Part shown: positions 25,698 to 34,775 of the stretch, piece by piece
How the letters are laid out: the number at the start of each line of letters is the position of its first letter
Numbering within the stretch: position 1 is the first letter of the stretch
Assembly (NCBI RefSeq): GCF_900188005.1
Contig: NZ_FZNR01000002.1
Location: forward strand, 558,001-622,000
Origin: Actinoplanes regularis
GTDB lineage: Bacteria; Actinomycetota; Actinomycetes; Mycobacteriales; Micromonosporaceae
Direction of reading: 5' to 3'
DNA: 64,000 bases
Position numbers and translations under genes: made by a program
The notes under the pieces: model-generated
The model's database searches: none
What the model was told of the DNA's origin: nothing
What the model saw: the letters and a program-made list of their open reading frames with translations, nothing else

Positions 25698-28600
25698 TCA
25701 GGCAACCGCCGCGGGACCGAGGATCATCTTGAGGTCGGCACGCAGCGCGGGGGTCGCCGCCACCCGCGCCGCGACGAGCCGCACGACCGTGGTCCGCTTG
25801 CCGTTCTGCAGGTGGACGTGCACCTCGGTGTCGCCCGGGTGACTGACCAGGATGTCCTTGAGCTCGTCCACCAGCGGCGGGGTGACCCGGGTGATCGGCA
25901 TGGTCAGGACCACCGGTTTACTGTCCGGGTTGTGTGATATGTCCGGTATGGACATGTCCATCGCCATGATCCGCGGGGTGTCGTCGCGCCGGTCCACCCG
26001 GCCCTTGACCACCACGATCGCGTCCTCGGCGATGTACTGCCCGATCACCTCGTACGTGTTCGGGAAGAAGAGCGTCTCGACACCGCCGGCAAGATCCTCG
26101 ACGGTGGCCGAGGCCCACGCCCGGCCCTGCTTGGTGATCCGGCGCTGCACCCCGGTGAGGATGCCGGCGATCGTGACCACCTGGCCGTCCTGAACCGCGC
26201 CCTCCTCGTTCAGCGCGGCGATGCTGGTGTCCGCGTTGCTCTGCAGCACCTGCTCCAGGCCGGCGAGCGGATGGTCGGAGACGTAGAGGCCGAGCATCTC
26301 CCGCTCGAAGACAAGCTTGTCCCGCTTGTCCCACTCGTCGTCGCCGATGGTCGGCATCGCCACCGTGGCGGACGGAGCGCCCTCGGTGTCACCGAACGCG
26401 CCGAACAGGTCGAACTGGCCGGCCGCCTCGTTCCGCTTGACCCCGGCGTACGCGTCGATCGCCTCGGCGTGCACGGCCAGCAGGCCCTTGCGGCTGTGCC
26501 CCATCGAGTCGAACGCGCCCGCCTTGATCAGCGACTCGATGGTCCGCTTGTTGCAGGCCACCGCGTCCACCTTCGACAGGAAGTCGTAGAACTCGGTGTA
26601 CTCGCCCTTCTCCTTGCGGCAGCGAGCGATCGCCTCCACCACGTTGCCGCCGACGTTGCGGACCGCGCCGAGACCGAACCGGATGTCCTTGCCGACCGGG
26701 GTGAACGGGCCGGCCGACTGGTTCACGTCCGGCGGCAGCACCTGGATGCCCATCCGCCGGCACTCGGCCAGGTAGACGGCCATCTTGTCCTTGTCGTCGC
26801 CGACGCTGGTCAGCAGGCCGGCCATGTACTCGGCCGGGTAGTGCGCCTTCAGGTACGCCGTCCAGTAGGAGACCAGGCCGTACGCCGCGGAGTGCGCCTT
26901 GTTGAACGCGTACCCCGCGAACGGGACCAGCACGTCCCACACCGCCTGGATCGCCTCGTCGGAGTACCCGTGCTCGCGGCAGCCGTCGCGGAACGGGATG
27001 AACTCCTTGTCGAGGATCTCCTTCTTCTTCTTACCCATCGCCCGGCGCAGCAGGTCGGCCTGGCCGAGCGAGTAACCGGCGAGGATCTGCGCGGCGCGCT
27101 GCACCTGCTCCTGGTAGACGATCAGGCCGTACGTCGGCTCCAGGATCTCCCGCAGCGGCTCCTCCAGCTCCGGGTGGATCGGGGTGATCTCCTGGAGCTT
27201 GTTCTTGCGCAGCGCGTAGTTGGTGTGCGAGTCGACGCCCATCGGACCGGGCCGGTACAGCGCCAGGACGGCGGAGATGTCCTCGAAGTTGTCCGGCTTC
27301 ATCAGCCGCAGCAGCGACCGCATCGGCCCGCCGTCGAGCTGGAACACGCCCAGCGTGTCACCGCGGGCCAGCAGGTCGTACGCACCCTGGTCGTCCAGCG
27401 GCAGGGCCAGCAGGTCCAGCGGCTTGCCGTGGTTGATCTCGATGTTCTTGTTCGCGTCGTCGATGATCGTCAGGTTCCGCAGGCCCAGGAAGTCCATCTT
27501 CAGCAGGCCGAGCGTCTCGCAGGTCGGATAGTCGAACTGCGTGATGATCACGCCGTCGGCGGCCCGGCGCATCAGCGGGATGTGGTCGATGATCGGCTCG
27601 GCGGACATGATCACGCCGGCCGCGTGCACACCGGTCTGCCGGATCAGGCCCTCGATCCCCTGCGCGGTGTCGATCACCTTCTTGACGTCCGGGTCCGTCT
27701 CGTAGAGGGAGCGGATCTCACCGGCCTCGCTGTAGCGCTTGTGCTCCTTGTCGAAGATTCCGGAGAGCGGGATGCCCTTGCCCATCACGTCCGGCGGCAT
27801 GGCCTTGGTGATCCGGTCGCCGACCGCGAACGGGTAACCGAGCACCCGGGCCGAGTCCTTGATCGCGGCCTTCGCCTTGATCGTGCCGAACGTGGCGATC
27901 TGGGCGACCCGGTCGTCGCCCCACTTCTCCGTCACGTACCGGATGACCTCACCGCGCCGACGCTCGTCGAAGTCGATGTCGACATCGGGCATCGAGACCC
28001 GCTCGGGGTTGAGGAACCGTTCGAAGATCAGCCCGTGCGGCAGCGGGTCCAGGTCGGTGATGCCCATGGCGTACGCGATCAGGGAGCCGGCGGCGGAGCC
28101 ACGGCCCGGGCCGACCGCGATGCCGTTGTTCTTCGCCCACTGGATGAAGTCGGCGACCACGAGGAAGTACGCCGGGAAGCCCATCTCGATGATCACGCCG
28201 AGCTCGTATTCGGCCTGGGTGACGTGCGTGTCCGGGATCCCGCCGGGGAAGCGCTTGCGCAGGCCCTCGTACGCGACGTGCCGGAAGTACTCCTCCTCGG
28301 AGAAGCCGTCCGGGATCGGGAACCGGGGCATCAGGTTCTTGAACGTGAACATCCCGTCGATGTCCACCTTCTCCGCCACCAGCAGCGTGTTGCGGCAGCC
28401 CTCCTGCCAGGGCTCGGAGGAGTCGACGGCGCGCATCTGCTCGGCCGACTTCACGAAGTAGCCGTTGCCGTCGAACCGGAACCGGTTCGGGTCGGCGATG
28501 TTGCTGCCGGTCTGCACGCAGAGCAGCACGTCGTGCGCCTCTGCCTGCGCCTCGTAGGTGTAGTGCGAGTCGTTTGTGACCAGCGGCGGGATGCCCAGCT

Positions 28601-29231
28601 TCTTGCCGATCTCCAGCAGGCCGTCGCGGACCCGCTTCTCGATCGACAGGCCGTGGTCCATGATCTCGAGGAAGTAGTGGTCCTTCCCGAGCGCTTCCTG
28701 GTACATCGCGGCGGACTTCAACGCCTCGTCGAACTGGCCCAGGCGCAGCCGGGTCTGCACGGCCCCGGACGGGCAGCCGGTGGTGCCCATGATGCCCTCG
28801 GCGTGCTCCGCGATGATGTCGAAATCCATCCGCGGGTACTTGCCGAGCTGGCCCTCGATGGAGGCCCGCGAGTTGAGCCGGAACAGGTTCTTCAGGCCGA
28901 CCGCGTTGCGCGCCCACATGGTCATGTGGGTATACGCACCGTTACCGGAGACGTCGTCGCTCTTCTGCTCCGGGCGGCCCCACTTGATCCGGCTCTTGTT
29001 CAGCCGGGAGTCGGGCGCGACGTAGGCCTCGACGCCGATCAGCGGGGTGATGCCGGCGTCTTTTGACTGCTTGTACATCTCGTAGGCGCCGTGCATGTTG
29101 CCGTGGTCGGTGATCGCCGCGGCCGGCATGCCGAGCCGTTTCGCCTCGCCGATGAGCTCTTTGACCCGGGCCGCTCCGTCGAGCATTGAATACTCGGTGT
29201 GAACGTGCAGATGCACGAACGAGTCGGACAC
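25698..29231 (-). CDS. dnaE: DNA polymerase III alpha subunit
   Basis: 1177 residues, the replicative DnaE1 type. An N-terminal PHP domain ([15 protein letters not shown]) is followed by the polymerase core with the catalytic acidic pair in M-P-D-V-D-I-D-F, the finger region [10 protein letters not shown], and a C-terminal OB fold ([13 protein letters not shown]). It polymerises DNA at the fork within the holoenzyme. The PHP His and Asp residues look intact, consistent with the proofreading PHP exonuclease known for actinobacterial DnaE1. It is a single gene with its own promoter in the short gap at 29232-29279. Confidence 0.97.
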   Translation of the reverse strand: MSDSFVHLHVHTEYSMLDGAARVKELIGEAKRLGMPAAAITDHGNMHGAYEMYKQSKDAGITPLIGVEAYVAPDSRLNKSRIKWGRPEQKSDDVSGNGAYTHMTMWARNAVGLKNLFRLNSRASIEGQLGKYPRMDFDIIAEHAEGIMGTTGCPSGAVQTRLRLGQFDEALKSAAMYQEALGKDHYFLEIMDHGLSIEKRVRDGLLEIGKKLGIPPLVTNDSHYTYEAQAEAHDVLLCVQTGSNIADPNRFRFDGNGYFVKSAEQMRAVDSSEPWQEGCRNTLLVAEKVDIDGMFTFKNLMPRFPIPDGFSEEEYFRHVAYEGLRKRFPGGIPDTHVTQAEYELGVIIEMGFPAYFLVVADFIQWAKNNGIAVGPGRGSAAGSLIAYAMGITDLDPLPHGLIFERFLNPERVSMPDVDIDFDERRRGEVIRYVTEKWGDDRVAQIATFGTIKAKAAIKDSARVLGYPFAVGDRITKAMPPDVMGKGIPLSGIFDKEHKRYSEAGEIRSLYETDPDVKKVIDTAQGIEGLIRQTGVHAAGVIMSAEPIIDHIPLMRRAADGVIITQFDYPTCETLGLLKMDFLGLRNLTIIDDANKNIEINHGKPLDLLALPLDDQGAYDLLARGDTLGVFQLDGGPMRSLLRLMKPDNFEDISAVLALYRPGPMGVDSHTNYALRKNKLQEITPIHPELEEPLREILEPTYGLIVYQEQVQRAAQILAGYSLGQADLLRRAMGKKKKEILDKEFIPFRDGCREHGYSDEAIQAVWDVLVPFAGYAFNKAHSAAYGLVSYWTAYLKAHYPAEYMAGLLTSVGDDKDKMAVYLAECRRMGIQVLPPDVNQSAGPFTPVGKDIRFGLGAVRNVGGNVVEAIARCRKEKGEYTEFYDFLSKVDAVACNKRTIESLIKAGAFDSMGHSRKGLLAVHAEAIDAYAGVKRNEAAGQFDLFGAFGDTEGAPSATVAMPTIGDDEWDKRDKLVFEREMLGLYVSDHPLAGLEQVLQSNADTSIAALNEEGAVQDGQVVTIAGILTGVQRRITKQGRAWASATVEDLAGGVETLFFPNTYEVIGQYIAEDAIVVVKGRVDRRDDTPRIMAMDMSIPDISHNPDSKPVVLTMPITRVTPPLVDELKDILVSHPGDTEVHVHLQNGKRTTVVRLVAARVAATPALRADLKMILGPAAVA

Positions 29232-29279
29232 CCGGGACCCCCTCTTCGTTTGGCGACGCCCCGAAATCCTAGCGCTTCT

Positions 29280-30752
29280 CTACTCCGCGAACGGCTCCAG
29301 CATCGTCGACGCGGCCCGCAGCCACGCCTGCCGAGTCTCCGTCTGAAGGTCCCCGTACTCGATCGAGGAACCCACCTCGAGCGCCGGGTCGTAGGGCACC
29401 ACCGCGACCGCTCGGGTGCGCGTCGCGAAGTGCTTCTTGAAGTCCTCCAGCAGCGGCAGCTGGCCCGGCGAGGGGCAGGAGATCAGCGTCACGGCGTTCG
29501 ACACCATCTCGCCCATCCCGCTCTCCTCGAGCACGTCCAGCATCCAGTCCGCGGTGAACGCGGCGTCCTCCCGGGGCACCGTGGTGATCACCAGCTGGTC
29601 GGCCGCCCGCATGACCGTCTGCCAGTTGACGCTCTCCACGTTGTTGCCGGTGTCCACACAGATCACGTCGTGAGTGCGGCGCAGCAGGTCCGTCACCCGG
29701 CGCACGGTGCCCTGGTCCAGCCGCTGGGCGAAGCGCGGGTTCTCCTCACCGGCCAGCACGTCGTACGACCCGTCGGAGGCGTGCCGCAGGTACGCGTCGA
29801 GCTCCTGCAACAGCGCCTCACCGTGCAGGTTCTCGATCCGCATCAGGTCGGCCAGCAGGTGCTTGATGGTCCGCGCGTGCCGGGCGCTGCCGGCCCGCAG
29901 GCCGAGCGTGCCACGCAGCTCGTTGTCGTCCCAGGCGATCACGCCGCGGCCGCGGACGCTGCCGATGGTCGCCGCGGCCAGCACGGTCGCGGTGGTCTTG
30001 TGCACGCCGCCCTTGGGGTTGGCGAAGGCCAGCACCCGGGGCTGCCCGAGCTTGCGCCGCATCACCGCGACGGCCCGGTCCATCCCGTCCTCGGCCTGGG
30101 TCTGCCGCCACTCGATCCGGGCACCGGGCGGTGACGACGGCGCGACCGGGCTCTGCTGGGGGCGCGGCGGGGCCGGCGGCGGCGAGACGGGGCGCGGGGC
30201 CGCCGGTTGGGGCGCGGCCGGCCGGGGAGCGATCGGCGGCGCGACCGGCGGAGCGTACGCCTGCGGGTAGGCCGGCTGCGACGGATAGCCGTTGGGCTGC
30301 GGCGGCGCCGGTGCCGGCATCGGCGGCGGATAGCCGGGTGCGGGCGGGTAGGCACCCCGGGACGGCGGCTGCGCGGCCGGCGGCTGCGGCGCACGCGGCG
30401 CCGGCTCGAAGAAGTTGTGCGGTTGCCCCTGCTGGTCGGGGCGGGCCTGCCAGCGCGGGTCGAGCGGGTTGACCGGGCGCTGCGGCATCGGCCGCTGCGC
30501 CTCACCACCACCCGGCTGCCGCGGATCGCGCTGCCCGTCGAAACCCCGGCTGTCCAGCGGATTCACCGGCCGGGCCGACCCGCGGGTCGGTGCCGCCTGC
30601 TGGCCCCACTGCTGCGGAACCGCGGCCTGCTCCGGCTTCGGCTCCTCCGCGGGCTCTTCGGCGCGGTGACCATGCCGGGCCCGGTCGAGCAGGGCTCGCC
30701 AGCGCGGGGCTGGTTCCGCAGGCCGGCCCCAGCCGGTCTCGGTCCCGTCCAC
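29280..30752 (-). CDS. MinD/ParA-like ATPase with Pro-rich N-terminus
   Basis: 490 residues. Residues 1-225 are Pro/Gln/Ala-rich and probably disordered. From about residue 235 a deviant-Walker ATPase domain follows: F-A-N-P-K-G-G-V-H-K-T-T-A-T, then C-V-D-T-G-N-N-V-E and A-A-D-Q-L-V-I-T-T-V-P. The usual Gly before the Walker Lys (KGGVGKTT) is His. Proteins of this shape in actinobacteria are annotated as MinD-like ATPases for chromosome or protein positioning, or associated with type VII secretion; no secretion genes are adjacent. It is probably dimeric and membrane- or DNA-associated; the role is undetermined. Confidence 0.8.
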   Translation of the reverse strand: MDGTETGWGRPAEPAPRWRALLDRARHGHRAEEPAEEPKPEQAAVPQQWGQQAAPTRGSARPVNPLDSRGFDGQRDPRQPGGGEAQRPMPQRPVNPLDPRWQARPDQQGQPHNFFEPAPRAPQPPAAQPPSRGAYPPAPGYPPPMPAPAPPQPNGYPSQPAYPQAYAPPVAPPIAPRPAAPQPAAPRPVSPPPAPPRPQQSPVAPSSPPGARIEWRQTQAEDGMDRAVAVMRRKLGQPRVLAFANPKGGVHKTTATVLAAATIGSVRGRGVIAWDDNELRGTLGLRAGSARHARTIKHLLADLMRIENLHGEALLQELDAYLRHASDGSYDVLAGEENPRFAQRLDQGTVRRVTDLLRRTHDVICVDTGNNVESVNWQTVMRAADQLVITTVPREDAAFTADWMLDVLEESGMGEMVSNAVTLISCPSPGQLPLLEDFKKHFATRTRAVAVVPYDPALEVGSSIEYGDLQTETRQAWLRAASTMLEPFAE

Positions 30753-30936
30753 GGCGTGTCCTTTCTGCGCCTACCCGACGTCGTTCTCCGGCGAGGGTGT
30801 CTCGCCATGACAGGCTACGGATGAGAACCCTATTCGGGCCACCGACCGAGCGCCCATTCCCATGTCGTTCTTGATCACATGGCGGCACGCCGGTCGTGCA
30901 CGTGCATCCACCCGAACGTCCTGTGAAACGGAAAAA

Positions 30937-31947
30937 CTAGCGTCCAGGTTCGGCGCCGGACACGCCAGAAGACCCGTCGGACGGGTCGCGAGCTGCGCTC
31001 ATCTCCGCTTCCGAGGGTACGCCAAGCGGCTCCGACAACGAGGAGGCGGCAGTCGATGACGCCGGCTCACCGCCATCGGGTGAGTCGGAAGTCACAGCGA
31101 TTCCGATCGACGACGGTAACCGTGCCGGGGACCCGCTGGCAACGTCCGGCACCACGGTTGGCACAGGTCTCGTGGACGGCTCGGCGGTGACCGTGCCGTT
31201 CTCCTCCGGCAGCGGCGGACGGAACTCGGTGCGGTTCAGGCTCCGCACCTCGGGCGCCGGATCGACGGCCCGGACCCCGGGCTGCGACGCGATGCCGGCG
31301 AGCACCCCGGGAGCGGCCCGGACCACGGCCGCGAAGACGCAGGAACACCCCGTCCGGTACGCCGTGGCCTCGAGCGCCGCGATCCGGGCGGCGTTCCCGT
31401 ACGTCTGCCGCAGTCGCTGCTCACGCTGACCCTCGCCGGTCAGCGACCGTTCCAGCCGCTGATAGTCGGCCTGCTCCCGATCACGGACCAGGGCCGCGTC
31501 GAGCATGCCGGCGGTCACGTCGCCGGGCATCGAGTAGACCGGGATCAGCGACACCTGGGTCCGCGTGTCCGTCAGCGGCACCCGGGCGTACGCCTGGGCC
31601 GCCACCGCACCGCTCAGCAGCGTCGGCAGCTGTCCCGGAGCCACGTAGTCGCGCAGGCTGACCAGCGCCCAGGTGTCCCCGGCGATCGGGCTGGCCGGAT
31701 CGGTCAGCATGTCCAGCTCACGCCGCGAGGCGTCGAGGTAACCGCCGACCGACTGGCCCTCGATCACCCCGACCCGCACCACGTCGCCCGGGTCCTCGCC
31801 GGCCGGGCCGCCGGGCCGGCCGGCCCAGACCACGGCCAGCACGAGCGTGGCGACAGCGACCAGGACCAGTCCGGTCGTCACCTGTAACCGGAGCGAACCG
31901 CCCCCGAACCTGACGAGGACCGCTCGCAGACGAGGCGCGGGGCCCAC
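30937..31947 (-). CDS. Membrane-anchored protein of unknown function
   Basis: 336 residues. One membrane segment near residues 20-42 (V-T-T-G-L-V-L-V-A-V-A-T-L-V-L-A-V-V-W) suggests a type II anchor with an extracytoplasmic body. The middle part is helical (R-D-R-E-Q-A-D-Y-Q-R-L-E-R-S-L) and has a C-S-C motif in Y-R-T-G-C-S-C-V-F. The last ~100 residues are Ser/Pro/Glu-rich and likely disordered. It may form an operon with the downstream MinD-like gene, although a 184-bp gap without a gene separates them. No family recognised. Confidence 0.7.
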   Translation of the reverse strand: MGPAPRLRAVLVRFGGGSLRLQVTTGLVLVAVATLVLAVVWAGRPGGPAGEDPGDVVRVGVIEGQSVGGYLDASRRELDMLTDPASPIAGDTWALVSLRDYVAPGQLPTLLSGAVAAQAYARVPLTDTRTQVSLIPVYSMPGDVTAGMLDAALVRDREQADYQRLERSLTGEGQREQRLRQTYGNAARIAALEATAYRTGCSCVFAAVVRAAPGVLAGIASQPGVRAVDPAPEVRSLNRTEFRPPLPEENGTVTAEPSTRPVPTVVPDVASGSPARLPSSIGIAVTSDSPDGGEPASSTAASSLSEPLGVPSEAEMSAARDPSDGSSGVSGAEPGR

Positions 31948-31970
31948 GGTCTTCTCCCGAGATCAGCCGG

Positions 31971-32900
31971 TCAGCCGGCGTCCTGCAGGACGTCCAGCGC
32001 GAATTTCAGGTCGTCAGGGTAGTCGCTGACGAAGCGGACCTCATCATGCGTCCGGGGGTGGACGAAGGCCAGTTCCCGGGCGTGCAGCCACTGCCGGTTC
32101 AGCTTCAGCCGCGCCGCCAGGGTGGGATCCGCACCGTACGTGAGGTCGCCGACGCAGGGGTGCCGCAGCGCCGAGAAGTGCACCCGGATCTGGTGGGTGC
32201 GCCCGGTCTCCAGCTTCACGTCGACCAGACTGGCGGCGCGGAACGCCTCCAGCGTGTCGTAATGGGTGACGCTCGGCTTGCCCTCGGACATCACCGCGAA
32301 CTTGTAGTCGGCCGTCGGGTGCCGGTCGATCGGCGCGTCGATCGTGCCCCGCAGCGGGTCCAGGTGTCCCTGCACCACGGCGTGGTAGCGCTTCTCCACC
32401 TCGCGCTCCTTGAAGGCCCGCTTCAGCACGCTGTACGCCATCTCGGACTTGGCCACCACCATCAGGCCGGTGGTGCCGACGTCGAGGCGGTGCACGATGC
32501 CCTGCCGCTCGGCGGCGCCGCTGGTGGCCACGTTCTGGCCCATCGCGGCCAGGCCGCTGACCACGGTCGGGCCGGTCCAGCCGGGGCTGGGGTGGGCGGC
32601 CACGCCGACCGGCTTGTCCACCACCACGATGTCGTCATCGCTGTAGATCACGGACATCCCGTGCACCGGCTCGGCGACCAGGACCGGTGCGGTCACCGGG
32701 GCCGGCAGCGTCACCTCGAGCCACGATCCCGCGGCGACCTTGTCCGACTTCGGCCGGGGAATGCCGTCGACCAGCGCGTCACCGGCCTCGACCAGGGTCG
32801 CCGCCGCCGTCCGGGAGAGCCCGAACAGCCGGGACACGGCCTGGTCCAGCCGCATCCCGTCCAGCCCATCCGGCACCGGAAGAGAACGTGTGCCGCTCAT
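31971..32900 (-). CDS. rluD: RluA/RluD-family 23S rRNA pseudouridine synthase
   Basis: 309 residues from the ATG at 32900, preceded by GGAGGTGGCGGC from the bridging repeat. An N-terminal S4-like domain ([11 protein letters not shown]) is followed by the catalytic domain with [14 protein letters not shown] (catalytic Asp in H-R-L-D), V-E-K-R-Y-H-A-V-V and [11 protein letters not shown]. It isomerises uridines in rRNA; the exact RluD sites cannot be confirmed. Placement after lspA is a common actinobacterial arrangement. The frame continues to 33011 through the repeat, giving a spurious longer protein. Confidence 0.92.
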   Translation of the reverse strand: MSGTRSLPVPDGLDGMRLDQAVSRLFGLSRTAAATLVEAGDALVDGIPRPKSDKVAAGSWLEVTLPAPVTAPVLVAEPVHGMSVIYSDDDIVVVDKPVGVAAHPSPGWTGPTVVSGLAAMGQNVATSGAAERQGIVHRLDVGTTGLMVVAKSEMAYSVLKRAFKEREVEKRYHAVVQGHLDPLRGTIDAPIDRHPTADYKFAVMSEGKPSVTHYDTLEAFRAASLVDVKLETGRTHQIRVHFSALRHPCVGDLTYGADPTLAARLKLNRQWLHARELAFVHPRTHDEVRFVSDYPDDLKFALDVLQDAG

Positions 32901-33055
32901 GCCGCCACCTCCGCTTCGCTCCAGCGCCGGCATGAGCCAACAACTGAGCCAGCTAATTCGCTCGCAAGCTCGCTCATTGCCGCCACCTCCGCTTCGCTCC
33001 GGCGCCGGCATGAGCCAACAACTGAGCTGATTGATTCGCTCGCAAGCTCGCTCAT
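32897..33055 (-). repeat. ATGA-bridging cassette, copies 2 and 3 in tandem (52-codon ORF between lspA and rluD)
   Basis: Two 78-bp units in the same frame form an ORF of 52 codons. It starts with an ATG overlapping the lspA stop (ATGA) and stops with a TGA overlapping the rluD ATG (ATGA). Each unit encodes a peptide starting MSELASE and ending in SEAEVAA, nearly identical to the copy at 5175-5255. Each carries GGAGGTGGCGGC before the next ATG. Confidence 0.8.
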
Positions 33056-33639
33056 GCTTTATCCCCCGCCTCGGCCGCTTCGGCCTTCTTGCTCTTGAGC
33101 CGGCTGCCGTCCCGCTGCCGGCCGGTCAGCTCCAGGAGCACCGCCAGACAGACACCGACGGTCAGGCAGCTGTCCGCGATATTGAAGACCGCAAATTTCT
33201 CGCCGTACGGCGCGAACGCGCTGATCATGTCGACCACGTGGCCCTGGAACGGGCCGGGCGCGCGGAACAGCCGGTCGGTCAGGTTACCCAGCGCCCCGCC
33301 CAGCACGAGCCCGAGCGCGACCGCCCACGGCGCCGAGCGCAGCTTCGTCGCCATCCAGCCGATCCAGCCGACGACCACCAGCGTGATCACCGGGAAGACC
33401 CAGGTGTGGTCGCTGCCGAAGCTGAACGCCGCCCCGCTGTTGCGCAGCAGCGAGAGATAGATCAGGCCACCGAGGATCCGGACCGGTTCGTTCGGGTCGA
33501 GATGCTCGGTGGAGAGGTACTTCACCCACTGGTCGAGCGCCAGCGCGATCAACCCGGTGGCGATCAGCACCACCACGGCGCGCGGGGCCGACCCGAAGGC
33601 TTTGTCGGCGTTCAGCGTCTTTCCTCCAGTTGCTTGCAA
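33052..33639 (-). CDS. lspA: Prolipoprotein signal peptidase (signal peptidase II)
   Basis: 195 residues with four membrane segments and the conserved motifs [15 protein letters not shown] and F-N-I-A-D-S-C-L. The two Asp of the last motifs are the aspartyl protease pair. It cleaves the signal peptide of diacylglyceryl-modified prolipoproteins at the membrane. The 5' end overlaps the DksA-like gene by 28 bp, so the three genes dksA-like, lspA and rluD form one transcript, with the repeat cassettes bridging lspA to rluD. Confidence 0.94.
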   Translation of the reverse strand: MQATGGKTLNADKAFGSAPRAVVVLIATGLIALALDQWVKYLSTEHLDPNEPVRILGGLIYLSLLRNSGAAFSFGSDHTWVFPVITLVVVGWIGWMATKLRSAPWAVALGLVLGGALGNLTDRLFRAPGPFQGHVVDMISAFAPYGEKFAVFNIADSCLTVGVCLAVLLELTGRQRDGSRLKSKKAEAAEAGDKA

Positions 33640-34034
33640 GAGACACAGAGAGTCGCGGACGGGAAGGCGGCCAGACGCTCCACCGGGATCTGGTCACCAC
33701 ACCGCTCGCACCAACCGTAGTTGCCCTGCCCGAGCCGGTCGATGGCGTGTTCCACCTGTGTGATCCGCTCGAGCAGGTTGTTGGCCAGCGTGATCTCCTG
33801 CTCCCGCTCGAGCGTCTTGGTGCCGGTGTCGGCCTGGTCGTCCCCGGCCGAGTCGGCGAGCCGCTCGCGCGAGAGCTCGGTGATCGCACTGAGCGCCTGA
33901 TCGTACTCGGCCTGCAACTCGGTCAGCCGCGTCACCAGAGCTTCCCTGATCCGCTCGGTCTCGACCGTGGGGCGGTTCCGCTCGTTGGCGGCCCCACCGC
34001 TCGAAGCGGGCCGGATGTCAGCTGCCTTGGCCAT
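33612..34034 (-). CDS. DksA/TraR-type zinc-finger protein
   Basis: 140 residues from the ATG at 34034 with GGGAG at a good distance. A coiled-coil hairpin region (R-L-T-E-L-Q-A-E-Y-D-Q-A-L, then E-I-T-L-A-N-N-L-L-E-R-I) is followed by a four-Cys zinc finger: C-E-R-C-G-D-Q-I-P then C-V-S-C-K. The acidic D-D-Q-A-D sits in the hairpin region. DksA-type proteins bind RNA polymerase; the actinobacterial short relatives include RbpA-independent TraR/DksA proteins of uncertain role. It heads the lspA operon. Upstream DNA up to 34462 holds no gene. Confidence 0.9.
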   Translation of the reverse strand: MAKAADIRPASSGGAANERNRPTVETERIREALVTRLTELQAEYDQALSAITELSRERLADSAGDDQADTGTKTLEREQEITLANNLLERITQVEHAIDRLGQGNYGWCERCGDQIPVERLAAFPSATLCVSCKQLEERR

Positions 34035-34331
34035 CGTCGCTCCCTCGGCCGCGCCCGGCGCGGCGGTCAGCGGTCCTCGAACCCGGCCGGCCGGACCGAT
34101 CCGCCGGGCTTCTTCCCTCCCCCGTGCCTGCCCGGGGCCGTCACTCTCCGCGCCGGGCTCTCCATCTCTCGTTCCCACCGGGCGGCGCCCGTCGCGCCGG
34201 ACCGGCCTTCCGTCTCCGTCAGCCCGGGGCCGATCGCTCGCTACCGCCGTAGATCTTGCCCCACCTGCACAAATGGCGCGGCTGGAACGCCGCGCACTGC
34301 GGAGGGTGGCAAGGATACGGAACGTGAGATA

Positions 34332-34351
34332 CCTCGACAACCTTGTCGAGG
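34332..34351. promoter_or_regulatory. 20-bp near-perfect palindrome in the DksA-like upstream region
   Basis: CCTCGACAA and TTGTCGAGG separated by CC. It lies about 300 bp upstream of the DksA-like start, in the otherwise empty interval 34035-34462, and is the clearest symmetrical site there. It resembles but does not match the actinobacterial LexA box. The regulator is unknown. Confidence 0.45.
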
Positions 34352-34462
34352 CCTCGTCATCCGACAAACCGGTACGAACGAACCGGCCGCCGATCGGATA
34401 CCCGACGATACACCGCGAGTAACTCCTGCAACACGAGGTGTCACCCGGTGTCAGCTTCCGGC

Positions 34463-34768
34463 TCAGGCACCGAGCAGGCGGGCCAGGATCGGCTCCAGGT
34501 CCGCGGCCGGGGCGTCGACGGTGAAGACCTTGTCGCGGCTGGTGGCGCCGATCCGCAGGGCCACCTCGGCGGGCCGCACCCCGAGCGCGTCGGCCAGGGC
34601 CCGGCGAACCGCCTCGGTCGCCTTCCCGTCCACCGCGGGCGCGCCCACCGCGACGATCAACGCCGGCCCGCGCGGCCCGGCATACCGCCCGCCGACCCGG
34701 GTGCGGCCCGCACCGGGTCGGACCCGCACCGGCACCGACACCCCGGAGGGCACTTCCCGTCTGGCCAT
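34463..34768 (-). CDS. DUF167 (YggU) family protein
   Basis: 101 residues starting at the ATG at 34768. The family pattern is visible: V-R-V-R-P-G-A-G-R-T-R-V-G-G near the start, I-V-A-V-G-A-P-A-V-D-G-K-A-T-E-A-V-R-R-A-L-A in the middle and I-G-A-T-S-R-D-K-V-F-T-V at the end. The fold is a small alpha/beta protein of unknown biochemical role, often near yggT and yggS, both of which are present in this cluster a few kb away. It follows the preceding membrane-protein gene by 7 bp. Confidence 0.85.
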   Translation of the reverse strand: MARREVPSGVSVPVRVRPGAGRTRVGGRYAGPRGPALIVAVGAPAVDGKATEAVRRALADALGVRPAEVALRIGATSRDKVFTVDAPAADLEPILARLLGA

Positions 34769-34775
34769 GGCGCGG

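Noticed and set aside
32901..33011. N-terminal extension of the pseudouridine synthase through the repeat cassette
   Set aside because: The extended frame runs through the cassette in a different phase from the conserved peptide. GGAGG plus the ATGA overlap at 32900 indicate the shorter start.
34332..34351. Palindrome taken as a LexA (SOS) box
   Set aside because: The actinobacterial box is TCGAAC-N4-GTTCGA; here the arms are TCGACAA/TTGTCGA with a different centre, so it is listed as an unknown operator.
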